Shown piece after piece: positions 1-11,597 of a DNA stretch of 64,000 nt; positions within the stretch are counted from its first letter, which is position 1, and every line of letters starts with the position of its first letter. The notes under the pieces are model-generated. The model had not been told where the DNA came from and made no database searches. It was given only the letters and a program-made list of their open reading frames with translations. This stretch comes from Agrostemma githago (Eukaryota > Streptophyta > Magnoliopsida > Caryophyllales > Caryophyllaceae): contig OY288246.1 of assembly GCA_958450325.1 (NCBI GenBank), positions 38,620,544 to 38,684,543 on the forward strand. The letters are read 5' to 3'. Made by a program: the position numbers and the translations under genes.

Positions 1-375
1 CAAAGATCTAAGAATGCCGCATGTAATTATGGACAAAAATTCTAACGGCGCATGAGCATAAGCAACTAAATGAAGACATATAAGCATTATCATCATCGCT
101 ACATAACATTCCGACTCAACTAAGACTCGACTAAATGCAAAACATATTTTTAGTTTTTTTTTATGCATGCGGAAATGCAAGAAACAGAAATATGCAGATG
201 GATGAAAACAGACATATGCATACCCTCCCCAAACCAAATCACACAATGCTCTCATTGTGTATAGCAAACAATAAACGGCAACAATAAATATGGGGAAGAA
301 ATGCAAAACAATGGAAGTGCAAAAAAAAAGGACTACTTACAAGATGTATACAAATGGAGATCTCCACAAACCGTC
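1..375. other. Ath1 non-coding 3' region
   Basis: No credible coding sequence is seen. The stretch is A-rich on the plus strand and contains a pyrimidine-rich run near 220-236 that would be a purine tract on the element's coding strand. It is the beginning of the untranslated region after the ORF1-like gene and continues beyond the window edge. Confidence 0.6.
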
Positions 376-1905
376 CTAATCGGAGCTCTCGTCACCGCTT
401 TCCTCGCGACTACCACTTCCACTATCATTATCTCCATCGTCGTCATCTCCCTCCTCATCATCAACCATATCCTCATTCCGGTCATTGTTATCATAACCCC
501 CCTCGGGATAGGTGTAGTAAGTCGGGTGCCAAGCTGTAGGAGAGGTCGGACCGAATTCCACAGAATTGTCATAAATTGGGAAGTTGTACAGGGCCTGATT
601 AAGTTGTACCGTGGCTATACGGTGACACAACTCATTAAGCATTCCAAGGACCGCCGCTTGGTCGATGACCGCAGATGGAACATATGGTGGAGGAGGCACA
701 AAGTGGTTAGGAAATGCAGGCACATTAGAATAATCAGTATATAGAAATGCATAAGGAGGACATGTTGGTGGACCTGAAGGCCCAACCGCAAAAGATGGTG
801 TGTGTGATGTGCGGCTGGTCGATCAACTGGCTCCCCCTCGAGATCGTCGAGGTGACCGAGACAGTCCGCCCTTCTCGGGTGTGAAGTGTGTGGCGGTCTG
901 AAGATCCCTCCTAAGTGGTAGCAAATAGGAGGGATACGGTGGACTGTTCGTGTCAGGACTAAAAGGGAGCTGGGGGAAAGTGGTAAGAGGTGGTAGATTA
1001 TACGGGAGAATAACAGAGTCATCTTTCGCTATGTGCCAACGCAAATCTGGACCTATCCAATGAAGACCCCTAAGGACAGAAAAGTTAAGAAGGCGACTAT
1101 CGAGTCGCATGGCAGATGGTAGGTCGTGTCCTATAGGTTCTTTCAAGCATGGGAAGTCCTGAAATAGCATACGACCGATGTGGGAGACAAGACCCCCACA
1201 ATGAATGACAGCTAGAAGCCCATTCCCGATATGTTGGAAATGGTGGGCAACGAGGGCGGCCACGTTCATAACATATGGTCGTTCGCTATCGACGTTTAGA
1301 TAGCATGCTAGACTCTCTAACTCATCAGCATTAACGTTGTTCGGCTTTGTACGTCCGTAAATGGTGCACGCACCCAAAAAGACGAAGCCAGTATCGGATG
1401 GCCGGGTGGTGGACTTCGTTGCCCCGCTTACAACCCGTATTACGGTCTGAAATACAAGACCATATTTCGTTGGCTAGACGGCGAGGGGGATGAATTGAGT
1501 CCCCTTCGCTGGTGACACTTAAAAGCTGACCGAACTCGCGAACGGTCCTAGAAAAACTTTGATTAAAGAGTCTAAAAAATATGCAAGGTGTGTCCCAATT
1601 TGTGTCACTAAAGAAGTTAAAACTGCTAAAATAAGCCCGCTCATACCAGTACCATTCAGTAAGTCAACAACAGTCGGATAAATGTCCAACATGTTCAAGA
1701 CCTTACGGTCTAGAAAATGTGTCGAGACTACCTTAGTAGCTGCCAACCGTACAAAGCGCTCCTTCTGATTTTCCGAGGTAAACCAAATGTCAGGGTACTC
1801 CAGTACGCTCTGCTCAGAATATGGGACGAGATCCTGAGTCGGTGCTGAATCCCGGCCATGATCGACCCGACACAAAAAAACCCAAACGTTGTCTTTTCCT
1901 TGCAT
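376..1905 (-). pseudogene. Athila ORF1-like protein remnant (envelope position)
   Basis: Three minus-strand pieces in different frames (about 1905-1519, 1377-823 and 723-376) look like one broken protein. The first piece contains ERFVRLAATKVVSTHFLD, which resembles the N-terminal part of Athila ORF1-type proteins. The second contains a helical stretch with YVMNVAALVAHHF. The last ends in a strongly acidic Asp/Glu/Ser tail. The position after integrase is where Athila elements carry an extra ORF sometimes compared with retroviral env. No signal peptide or convincing transmembrane segment is visible. Family assignment rests on position and general resemblance. The function of these proteins is not known. 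Confidence 0.6.
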
Positions 1906-2862
1906 CCATTTCGTCCTGAAATAGCAAAAATCAAACTAGTGTGCTACTCAAACAAAAAAAACCCAAATTGATTGAAATAAAAACCCTAATTCCATAACTG
2001 AAATTTGGGTAAAAATATTATAATGTGAAAGAAATCTATTAATTTGGGTAGAGGAATGAGCAATAACAGAAATCTGAGACAAAACTAAGCCAAAATCTGA
2101 AACCGCATGCTGAAAACAGACCACGAAGAGTCGTGACAGAGACCGCCTGAAAATCGCGACAGTTGCCAGACTAAAACAATAGTCGTCCAACAAACACAAT
2201 AGTCGCTCGACTATCGTAATAGTCGTCTGACTATTTCGGCGGTCAGCGAAAACTCCGGCGGACAGCAGAATGTACAGACGGAAAAAGACTAAGAGGAAAC
2301 TTACTAATTTGGCAGGAAAACTGTTGTAACTTCAAATAGAGACAAGATAATAGCAAAAGATGACAAGGTCAGAGAAGAATAGTGATGGAGAAAAGAAGAT
2401 GGGTGGGGGTTGAAGATGAAGATTGATGGGTAGAAGATGAAGTTAAGAATGGAGGTAGGTGGGAGGAGTGAGAGAGAAAATAAGGGTTAGTTTTTTTTCA
2501 AAAACAAACTGAAGTAAAGAGAATAAGGGGAGAAAATACAACTTAGTCACGAAAATAATCATCCAAGGTGCGCAGATAGTCGGCAGACTATCAAAATAGT
2601 CGCCCGACAGATACGATAGTCGGCCGACTAAAATAATAGTTGGTCGACTACTGTTGATCCATTCCAGTTTTCCGTGATCAGCTGCTATTTCTCTGTAAAC
2701 TCAAATTCAGCCTTTTGACCCTCGTTCTCACCCGCACAAAATCTACAATGCAGAAAATTAAATATGCTTTAACTAACTAAATACAGGTACTAATGTTTTA
2801 CAACCCGGGTTGCCTCCCGGTCAGCGCTGATTTAAGGTCCCGCACGACCGTAGTCACCTTGC
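1906..2862. other. Ath1 spacer between integrase and ORF1, with palindromic motif clusters
   Basis: No gene is seen. The stretch carries copies of the short inverted-repeat motif TAGTCG-NN-CGACTA, at about 2200-2213 and 2220-2233 and at 2577-2650 (four degenerate copies at 2577, 2597, 2617 and 2637). An A/G-rich segment lies at about 2340-2540. It is the element's untranslated spacer. Confidence 0.7.
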
Positions 2863-4183
2863 TCAGTTGGTGACTGTATCGAGGTACAAAACCTCGACTT
2901 CTCCTCCTGTCTCACCTTTCTCGTGGTAGTGCTTTATTTGGTGGCCATTGACCTTAAAGCGATCTCCTGTGGTAGAGTTTTCAAGCTCGGTCGACCCAAA
3001 TTTAGAGACTGAAATCACCGTATAGGGGCCGGACCATCTGGATTTTAATTTTCCAGGAAAATGACGAAGACGAGAATTAACCAATAATACCTTTTCGCCT
3101 GCTTTAAACTCCCGCAGAATGATACGCTTATCGTTCCATCGTTTCGTCTTCTCTTTGTAGATACGGGCACTATTGTAGGCATTCATCCGGAACTCCTTGA
3201 GCTCATCTAGCTGTAAAAGATGATTTTCGCCACACAATTTTGGGTCAAAATTCAGTTCTTTAATGGCCCACCAAGCTTTATGCTCCAACCCTACGGGTAA
3301 GTGACAGGACTTCGCATAAACCAACCGATAAGGCAATGTACTAATCGGTGTCTTATAGGCGGTCCTATATGCCCATAAAGTGTCATCCAGTTTCAGGCTC
3401 CAATCTTTTCTCGACTTCGAGACAACTTTTGCCAAAATGTCCTTAAGCTCCAGATTGGAAACTTCGACATGTCCACTAGTTTGGGGATGATACCCCAAAC
3501 CTCTGCGATGCATAACACCATATTTAGACAATAAGGCAATAAGTTGTTTTTCTTTAAAGTGCATACCTCCATCACTAATGATGACTCGGGGGGACGCCAA
3601 AACGTGGAAATATAATCTTCTTGAAAAGTTGGATGACGGTTTTAGCGTCACAATGTACCGAGGCAACGGCTTCTACCCACTTAGATATATAGTCCACAGC
3701 TACTAAAATGTTCCTATTACCTCAACTTGTCGGGAAGGGACCTTGATAGTCGATGCCCCAAACATCAAAAATCTCTACCTCCAAAATACCGACCTGGGGC
3801 ATCTCATGCCTCCGGGAGATATTTCCAATCCTCTGACAAGCATCACATTCTGAAACAAATGACTTAGCATCAGAAAATAAAGTTGGCCAATAAAAACCTG
3901 ATTAAAGTACCTTAGCCACGGTCCTAGCGAGACCGTGGTGACCACCATAAGATGAGGAGTGACAGCCTTCTAAGATGGCATTGGTTTCCCATTGCGGTAT
4001 GCATCGCCTGAAAAGTCCGTCAGCACACTCCTTGAAAAGATATGGATCGTCCCAGAAGTATTGCCGAACATCATGTAGGAACCGCTTCTTCTGTTGATAT
4101 GACAAATCAGGCGGCATTATTTTACCTACAAGAAAATTAGCATAGTCATCATACCACGGAGTATCCATTATACCAATTGCCAT
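2863..4183 (-). pseudogene. Ath1 integrase, broken
   Basis: The integrase joins element cDNA to the host chromosome. On the minus strand, 4183-3902 encodes the N-terminal zinc-binding half (GGHHGLARTVAKVL); the C..C part follows in the next stretch ([10 protein letters not shown]). The core reads through [15 protein letters not shown] and [10 protein letters not shown] to the long 3666-2863 frame, which carries [12 protein letters not shown] and a C-terminal part with [21 protein letters not shown] stop near 3900, an in-frame stop near 3727 and a frameshift near 3630 break it. The usual NGQ.E motif is read as SGHVEVSN, so at least one conserved position differs. It lies directly downstream of RNase H, as in Athila pol. 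Confidence 0.85.
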
Positions 4184-4208
4184 TAAAGTATCATCAAGAA
4201 AAGAATCA

Positions 4209-4508
4209 TCAATGGGTAAAGTATCGCCTCCGGTCCTGCAATGGAAATCTAGAAAGGTGGTCCGCTACAGAATTTTCAGCCCCCTTCTTGTCCTTTATCT
4301 CCAGGTCGAATTCCTGAAGTAGGAGGATCCATCGCAGTAATCTCGATTTGGCTTCCTGCTTCGTGAGAAGATACTTCAAAGCCGCGTGATCGGTATAAAT
4401 TGTCACTTTCGAACCTATTAAATAGGATCAAAATTTCTCTAATGCATAGACCACGGCTACAAGCTCCTTCTCCGTCGTAGTATACTTTACCTGAGCCTCA
4501 TCCAGAGT
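4209..4508 (-). pseudogene. Ath1 RNase H domain
   Basis: The minus strand 4406-4209 encodes [20 protein letters not shown] followed by a region ending in VADHLSRF. This is the second half of a Ty3/Gypsy RNase H, including the TDH motif and the characteristic ADHLSR end. The first half (VMCDASDYVVGVVLGQ) is the C-terminus of the reverse transcriptase frame just upstream, at about 4600-4560. Stops between 4508 and 4407 separate the two halves. The enzyme degrades RNA in RNA-DNA hybrids during reverse transcription. Confidence 0.8.
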
Positions 4509-5663
4509 TCAGCTCGCATAATAGATGGCATTCACTGCCTTTTCCTTTTTTTGACCCAACACCACACCGACCACATAGTCACTAGCGTCGCACATAACTT
4601 CAAACGGCAATTCCCAATCCGGGGCCTGAATAATAGGTGTTGTGACCAAAGCCTGCTTCAACCTATTAAAAGCAGATAAACATTCATCAGAAAAAATGAA
4701 TGGGGCATCCTTAAGAAGCAATTGTGTAAGTGGTTTAGCAATTTTAGAGAAATCTTTGATAAACCGGCGATAAAATCCGGTGTGTCCAAGAAAACTCCTA
4801 ACCCCCCTCACGTTAACGGGAGGAGGCAATTGCTCGACCACTTGCACCTTTGCTTTGTCTACTTGGATGCCTCCATTAGATACTAAGTGCCCAAGAACAA
4901 CTCCCTCGTTGACCATAAAAAGACACTTCTCCCAATTCAGCACTAGATTGACCTCAATACATCGCTGCATCACTTTATCAAGGTTAGTTAAACAATCAGT
5001 GAAACTACTCCCGTAGACACTGAAATCATCCATAAATACCTCCATAATAGACTCAATATACTCCGAGAATATACCCATCATACACCTTTGAAAGGTGGCA
5101 GGGGCATTACATAACCCGAAAGACATCCTGCGATAAGCAAAAACACCATGGGGACAAGTAAAGGTCATCTTTTCCTGATCATCAGGATGGATCGGGATCT
5201 GAAAGAATCCTGAATAGTCATCTAAATAACAGAAAAACTTATGTGAGGCTAACATTTCTACCATTTGATTGATAAATGGAAGAGGGAGGTGATCTTTTTT
5301 TGTGGCGGCATTTAATTGTCTATGGTCAATGCACATCCGCCATCCCGTTACAATTCTAGTAGGTATTAATTCATTTTCATTGTTTTTTACCACGGTAGTC
5401 CCGCCTTTCTTCGGGACGAACTGAATAGGACTCACCCATTTAGAGTGATCGACAGAATAAATTATACCTGCACCTAACAACTTCATCACTTCTTTCATTA
5501 CCACTTCCTGCATTTTCGGGTTCAACTTACGTTGACCCTGTCTAACAGGTCGGCGATCCTCTTCAAGTTCAATTCGATGCATGCAAATATTGGAGCTAAT
5601 TCCCTTAAGGTCATCTAGACTGTAACCTAATGCATTCTTGTTCTTTTTAAGAACAACCAACAA
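4509..5663 (-). pseudogene. Ath1 reverse transcriptase
   Basis: This is a 384-residue open stretch on the minus strand. In order it shows WVSPIQFVPKKGG, the WRMCIDHRQLNAATKKDH segment, CYLDDYSGFFQIPIHPDD (first catalytic Asp), GLCNAPATFQRCMMGIF, the catalytic FMDDFSVYG box, GHLVSNGGIQVDK, and the connection RSFLGHTGFYRRFIKDFSKI before RNase H. FMDDFSVYG is the usual Athila form of the YXDD box, so the core looks intact. The frame differs from the protease just upstream (a shift near 5690), and downstream domains are broken. The enzyme would copy the element RNA into cDNA in virus-like particles. Confidence 0.93.
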
Positions 5664-5695
5664 AGCAGAAAGTTGGTTCTCATCTAATTTATTAC

Positions 5696-6478
5696 TTACG
5701 ATGCAGGATAAGACTCAGAATCGTCTAGAAGTACATACTTAAGATGAGACGAAAGAGGTTTCAGGTCGGGTTTGGTTACCTCTACAGCATAAGTATCTAC
5801 CAACCTATTTACCACTTCTCCGTCGATGCTCGTCAGTTTCTGTGTTTCGCCTAAAATATCCCACACAGCATCATCGTTACTCTTATTACCTGCACAAGTT
5901 TCTGAGCATGTTAAAGCCTCGAGCGGGTCCCTACTCAAGGAACTCGTACAAACATTAAAAATAACTTCATCAATAATATCTAGTGCATAACAAGTATCCT
6001 CGATCATAGGCTTAGCTAATGTGTTAGCCAAGTTAAAGGTCACTTTATCGACCCCCACCTCTAGAGTCAAGCGTCCGTGCTTGACATCTACAATGGCCCA
6101 CGCAGTATGTAGAAACGGCCTACCGAAAATTATGGGAATTTGGGTATCCTCAGCCATATCTAGGACAATAAAATTGACAGGTATAAAGAATTTACCTATC
6201 CTAACGGGTACATCCTCTAAGACTCCTAGGGGACGTTTGACTGACCTGTCAGCCATTTTAAGAGTCACACTTGTGACTTTAAGCTGTCCCTTATTCAGTT
6301 TCTCGCAAACTGAATAGGGCATAACACTGACACTTGCACCCAAATCGCATAAAGCTTTATCAATTACATGGGTACCTATGGTGCATTGTATGGAAAAACT
6401 ACCCAGGTCTTTTTGTTTGGGTGGAGACTTACTTTGGATTAGAGCACTACACTCAGGAGTAAAAGCAATTGTCTCATG
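5696..6478 (-). pseudogene. Ath1 aspartic protease region
   Basis: The frame contains CDLGASVSVMPYSVCEKL, the Athila-type active-site loop (D-L-G-A-S in place of the common D-S/T-G-A). It continues with RPLGVLEDVPVRIGKFFIPV and PIIFGRPFLHTA. The reading frame is the same as the gag linker upstream and is separated from it by a single TAA at 6479-6481. Reading through gives HETIAF, the sequence expected before the protease. The C-terminal extension ends at 5696. The enzyme would process the polyprotein. Confidence 0.85.
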
Positions 6479-8266
6479 TTATTTAAAATTCCTCTTACGG
6501 GTCAAAATATCTTTCATAAATTTCGCATAAGAGGGTACCTGGGTAATTAATTCGGTGAAGGGAACAGTTACCTGGAGATTTTTGACGACCTCCATAAACT
6601 TACTGAACTGATTCTCGATCTTCTTATTCTTCAACCGGCTAGGAAAAGGAACTTGAATTTTGACCTGTTCAGTAGCTTTATCTTGTAGAACACTTGTTTC
6701 CACTTCAACAGCAGACGTCTTTTCATCAGCGACCATCTCGAATTCGGATCCCAACTCTGAAATGGTCGGTCGACTATCGGGAATAGTCGGTCGACCATTA
6801 TCAATAGTTGGTCGACTATTTTTCTCCTCCCCTGCACTTTCTGGTTATGCGTCAATGATAGTTGGTTGACTATTCGAAATAGTCGGTCGACTATTATTGA
6901 CTAGTTCGTCATTCACAACAGTTTCAACCATTTTAACGATACATTATCAATTACATCCTCCACAATAACAGAATCATTGTAACTAGGCATCTCGGGTTCG
7001 TCATAAGTAAGGCCGCTACGAAGCTGAATTGCGTTGGCCGTATCGTACAGTTTTTTCGGCTGTGACGGTAGTGTACCCGGTTGCCTAGTAGACTGATTTG
7101 TTGCATGCTGCGCTACCTACGTCTCCAACATCTTGATTCGTGCATCTTTGGATTGGTCACTTTTCTGCATCTGAATCGTAAGAGATTGCATCATACTCTT
7201 CAATTCCTGATATTCGCTAGGAACTGGAGCTGGAGTCACAGGTGGTGGAGGAAGAATAGCAAGAGGCTGAGTCGGCGGTGGAAGAGCAAGGGGCTTTTGG
7301 AAGCCTTGTTGTTGTTCGCAATGAGGCAGAACATACGGTTGATGCTTTGACTGAGGAACGGGGTTCAACACATTCTGACTCATCCAACTGAAGTTCGGAT
7401 GTTCCCTAGTCCTCTCATTATAATAATTAGAATAGGGATTACCTTGCTTGTAATGTTGAAAAGCTAGAACTTGCTCCATCCCAGTCATACATTTCCCCGC
7501 GTTATGGCCTTCGGTACCACATCGCTCACACATGGCCTCCTGTTTGATCATAGCATGAACAGTTTGCTATTTCGACTCGTTTCTATGAGGCGGATTCTGA
7601 ATTTTATCGAGAGGAGCATGAAGATAATCAAATTGAGCCATAATCTCACTAGTTTCACCTGCGGCTCCGTATCTGATTGGTGCGCTGATGAGGGTAATGC
7701 TTATAAAAAGCAAGCGCCAACGAGTCCCAGTCATTAATACCGGTAGCTTCTTTATCCAAGTCTTGATACCATCTATGGACTGGACCTGCAAGAGAAAATG
7801 GAAATAAGGACTTCATTACTTGTTCCTGTGTTATCCCAGGAGCAACTGGAATCGACCAACAATAATCAGTGAATATTTCCATATGTTGTCCGGGGTCTTC
7901 GTCTTTCTTGCCCGAGAAGGTATTTCGCTCCACTAAATTGATATAATTGGGAGGAATCTCAAAAGAGCCGGTGTTAGGAGTCGGTAGCTTCCATCCTTTC
8001 GGGATGTTAGCCTGAGTCAGCTCGGAGTGAGTGGAAAGCTTCGGCGGCATGATCGGAATTGAGATATCTGACTCGGCGTCTGATTTGGTGTTAGAATCGT
8101 CCTCTTCGTGGGATGAATATTCCACTTCCAGGTTAGTGGAAACTGGGTCAAGCAAATTAGATTTTTCCGCTTGACAAACTTTCCTCCAAAAACTTTGTCT
8201 AGCTCGTAAAGTCTTCTCGGGTTCGGGATCGAATGGATGAATCTCGGACCTGTTAGACCTGAGCAT
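6479..8266 (-). pseudogene. Ath1 Gag, internally deleted and frameshifted
   Basis: The N-terminal piece (8266-7655) contains HPFDPEPEKTLRARQSFW and the gag core with HMEIFTDYCWSI, FPFSLAGPVHRWYQDL and WDSLALAFYKHY. Compared with the intact Ath2 Gag, roughly 100-150 residues are then missing. The frame resumes with ETSEIMAQFDYLHAPL. A stop follows, then the zinc knuckle CERCGTEGHNAGKC (CX2CX4HX4C) near 7530 and a Pro-rich stretch. The C-terminal linker (6754-6479) has VPFPSRLKNKKIENQFSKF and VPFTELITQVPSYAKFMKD. Five palindromic motif copies sit inside the linker at 6764-6893 and coincide with a loss of frame. Confidence 0.88.
6764..6893. repeat. Five-copy inverted-repeat motif cluster inside Ath1 gag linker
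   Basis: Copies lie at 6764-6777, 6785-6798, 6806-6819, 6859-6872 and 6880-6893. All are variants of TAGTCGGTCGACTA: arms TAGTCG and CGACTA around a central GT or similar. Spacers are unrelated and of uneven length, so this is not a simple tandem array. The same motif occurs in the LTR and in the 3' spacer of the element. Confidence 0.9.
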
Positions 8267-8360
8267 ACACAGAACTAAGAAGGAAAATATGAGAACCGTC
8301 TCGAGGAACCTAAGTTCCCTGAGACAAAAGATAAACTAAAACGACAAGTAAAATTAACCG

Positions 8361-8380
8361 TTTCCCCGGCAACGACGCCA
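8361..8380 (-). other. Ath1 primer binding site (tRNA-Asp type)
   Basis: The minus strand reads TGGCGTCGTTGCCGGGGA, one base from the common TGGCGCCGTTGCCGGGGA complementary to the 3' end of plant tRNA-Asp. It begins a few bases from the LTR end, as expected for priming of minus-strand DNA synthesis. Confidence 0.93.
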
Positions 8381-9406
8381 AAATTTGATAAGCTAGTCGT
8401 GTACCTATCAAAAATAACCAACTACGGTCCAACTAAAAATATAGTCAGGGAAGTCGGGATCGTATCCACAAGGAGACAAATAAATTCTACTCGCAATTAA
8501 ATTTTATCTAGGTAACCAAATCGGAGGTTTTTTTTAATGTTTCACTAATCTAAAAGTAGTGAAGGAAAGAGAAATAAAAAGAAGAATAACTAAATTAAAT
8601 AAGATGAATAAGGATGAATAAATATAGAGAGAAAACTAGGATTGTTGGTTCACTACGAATTTCATATGGTCACGGTCTAGGTCACAGGTATGACGCAAAT
8701 ATTGGTCTAAGGGGTAGTGAAAAGGTCCTTCCGGTCTGCTATTCACCCTAGCATGCACCTAAAGGTTTCTGATCTTATTAGAGCATACTAATGTGTTGTA
8801 GCAGGTCTAACTTTTACCGGGCTTCCGATCTTAGGTTCAATTTTACCAATTCAATTAATCAATTACGTCGACTTAATCAATTAATCTCAATTAAATGCTA
8901 CAATTGACAACTCAGACGCAATATTATTGATAGACCTATAAATTATTTAGCAACTACATTCAATTCGCAGATCCCCTAAATCCTAGCGAAGAAAATTAGC
9001 TACTCATAATTAAATCAAGAATAACAATATTAATTAATGATTTTACTGGATTAAACATGATGAATAATAATAAAATTACGACAAGCATAAACAAAGATTA
9101 AGAATAATTAAGTATGAAGAAGAAGAACAATTAAAGATGAAGAATAATTAAGAATGAAGAAGAAGTAGAACAATCAAGAACGAAGAAAAAAGAAGAAGGA
9201 AGAAAGATTAAATTAAATTACCAAGAGGAATGAAAGCGATTCGAATGCTGCAATCTTACAATAACCGAGTTTCTAAGAGGAAAATTAAACTAAAAGTAAT
9301 TCTAAGAGAATAAGGAGAAGAGATCTAAATAAAAGTCTAAGGAGAAGTGGAGAAGTATGGAGAAGTGTAAAAGTAAAAAGTAAATTCTAATGTGGCTGAA
9401 AAAGCC

Positions 9407-9415
9407 CTATTTATA
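9407..9415 (-). promoter_or_regulatory. TATA box of Ath1 LTR
   Basis: The minus strand reads TATAAATAG inside GTATAAATAGGGC. It is the only good TATA box in the U3 half and has the right orientation to start transcription towards the PBS and gag. Confidence 0.7.
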
Positions 9416-9486
9416 CAATTTAGAGAGAGTTAAAACTGATTAGAAAACTGCTTGCTGAAAACGAAATTTGCCTCGGGCCCAGAAAA

Positions 9487-9590
9487 TAGTCGACCGACTA
9501 ATTTAATAGTCGGTCGACTAATATTGACTAAATTGATCTTCTGCTGTCACCCAAATAGTCGGCGACTAAAACAACTGTCGGCTATTATGC
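9487..9590. repeat. Palindromic motif cluster upstream of Ath1 LTR TATA box
   Basis: TAGTCGACCGACTA lies at 9487-9500 and its reverse complement TAGTCGGTCGACTA at 9507-9520. Degenerate copies follow at about 9556-9590. The cluster sits roughly 70-180 bp upstream of the TATA box on the transcribed strand, where enhancer elements would be expected. Confidence 0.85.
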
Positions 9591-9791
9591 CCTTTTCAGC
9601 GATCAGCTCTTTCCAGCTTCATTTTGGCTCGGTTTTGGTTCGTTTTAGCTCATGTGGCTTCCGTTCCTGCAAAAAGACAAGACACACCACAAAGTAGCCA
9701 ATTCGGGGCAAAATAGTAGCTTACACTACTCAATAAACACGAAAATGCGTGTAATAAAAGCATAAAAAGTGTATATAAAATACGCGCATCA

Positions 9792-10425
9792 CCGTTTTAT
9801 ATAAAAAAATAAAAATAATAGTAATAACAACAACAACAATAACAACATAGTACTCCCTCTCATTCATTTGATTTCTACTTTTGTTTTTTTCATACTTGGC
9901 AATAGAAAATTTATTATGTATATATCTTTGATTACGTAATATACAAAATTTTAAACTTTGATATTCTTAAAGCTTAATACAATACAAATAATACAAATAT
10001 GTTATATTGTATGGTATATATTAGATATTATTTTTACTCAAAAATAGTGTAAGAAAACATAAATTAATCGTAATGGCATTGAGATAGATGTTGTAAATAT
10101 TTGAATGTAATATCTAGTTCAAGACCTCAAAATATTATAGAGTGCATAATATATTACTCCCTCCATTTTTTTCAATTAGTCTCACTTCTCTTTTTGAGGC
10201 TAATTATTTCTCCGCCCATTCTTTGGAAACCTACCATTTTTCTTTTTCGGTCCATTCATTTAATTCCTACCATTTCTAAAAGTGACAAAAATAAACCAAA
10301 AAAAGATCTTTTTTACCCTCATCATATTGCCAACTACCAACACATAGGTGAGAGACAAGGGTATTTTGGTAAACATATACTTTTGTGCTACTATTCTTAA
10401 TAATGAACCCATTTTTAATAATAAT

Positions 10426-10466
<41 letters not shown>

Positions 10467-10591
10467 CGATAATAACAACAATGTCGATGATGATGACGAC
10501 AACGACAACGATGATGATGATGATGATGATAATTTGTTATTATTATTAACATTAAGAGATATGAGTTTTCAAAAACAACAACAACTTATTA
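9792..10591. other. AT-rich flank with simple repeats, no gene
   Basis: No coding sequence is seen. It contains AAC and AAT runs near 9815-9848, two CTCCCTC starts typical of Stowaway-type MITEs (about 9851 and 10155) without recognisable partner ends, and an AAC/GAT/GAC microsatellite at about 10415-10533. It is the host side of the Ath1 insertion. Confidence 0.6.
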
Positions 10592-11042
<451 letters not shown>

Positions 11043-11048
11043 GTTAAC

Positions 11049-11597
11049 ATGAAGCTTTCAGAACCAGTGGAGATCATTCCTCCAACTGGGGCAGCTGTTA
11101 GTGACTCTAAAGAGCTAGGTGGTACCTCAGCGCCCTTAGGGGAGAGCAAGTACTCAGAGGTGGGGATTGAGTCCTCCTTGCCTGATGGAAAGCCCTCTTT
11201 GGTTGTTGCTGTAAAGCACTCAAAATGCTCTCAAGAACATCCTAGTGATGATTCTTTTCTGCCTGTTTCAAGGAAGAACTATTCCTCCATGAAACAGAAG
11301 CCTGTGATATCTGCTGAACCTCTTACTATAGATAATAAATTTCAGGTTTTCCTGGAATCAACTGCAGATCTATATAGTGATGGAGAAAGACTAGGTGGTA
11401 CCTTAGAGCCCCTTGAGGTTGATGAGTACCTAGATGAGAAGAGTTCTTCTCCCACTGGTGGAAAACCCTCTAGGAATGCTGCAGTAATGCACTCAGAATG
11501 TCCTAATGGTGAGATGTCTACTCCACATGGGGTAGGTAGGGATGAGAATGTTCCACCTGACATTAACCCTCATGAAGATAGCATCTTGGAATGTTAG
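11049..11597 (+). pseudogene. L1-1 ORF1, C-terminal part
   Basis: This is the C-terminal low-complexity half of the RNA-binding ORF1 protein. The first methionine is accidental; the frame simply enters from the truncated element. It aligns with the L1-3 ORF1 tail (KELGGTSAPLGESKYSEVG, VAAVMHSEC-like repeats, ending in SxLEC). A module with LGGT and PL..-Y is repeated twice, so the tail is itself an internal duplication. The DUF4283-like and zinc-knuckle parts are absent. The last 26 bp overlap the start of ORF2 at 11572. Confidence 0.8.

Larger units (their letters stand above)
1..9791 (-). mobile_element. Ath1: Athila-type Ty3/Gypsy LTR retrotransposon, 3' end outside window
   Basis: In minus-strand order the element reads LTR (9791-8386), tRNA-Asp-type primer binding site, gag, protease, reverse transcriptase, RNase H, integrase, and then an extra ORF in the envelope-like position. 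This order, the FMDDFSVYG polymerase motif and the PBS type are typical of the Athila lineage. Every coding part is broken by stops, frameshifts or deletions, so the copy is dead. The 3' LTR would lie left of position 1. A pyrimidine-rich tract at about 220-236 (purine-rich on the coding strand) resembles an internal polypurine tract, but no LTR follows it within the window. The 5-bp target duplication cannot be verified because only one end is visible. Confidence 0.93.
8386..9791 (-). repeat. Ath1 5' LTR, 1406 bp
   Basis: On the minus strand the LTR begins TGATGCGCGTATTTTATATA at 9791 and ends TATCA at 8386, next to the PBS. The R-U5 region near 8440-8480 has the AAGTCGGGATCGTATCCACA block shared by Athila-type LTRs. 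A TATA box lies at 9407-9415 and palindromic motifs lie about 70-180 bp upstream of it. The second LTR lies outside the window, so age cannot be estimated. Confidence 0.9.

Noticed and set aside
2863..2900. Intact, active Ath1 element
   Set aside because: Stops and frameshifts occur in gag, protease, RNase H, integrase and the extra ORF; only the RT stretch is open.
9850..10330. Two further Stowaway-type MITEs (CTCCCTC starts at about 9851 and 10155)
   Set aside because: Only one end of each could be found; no matching inverted terminus with TA duplication was seen.
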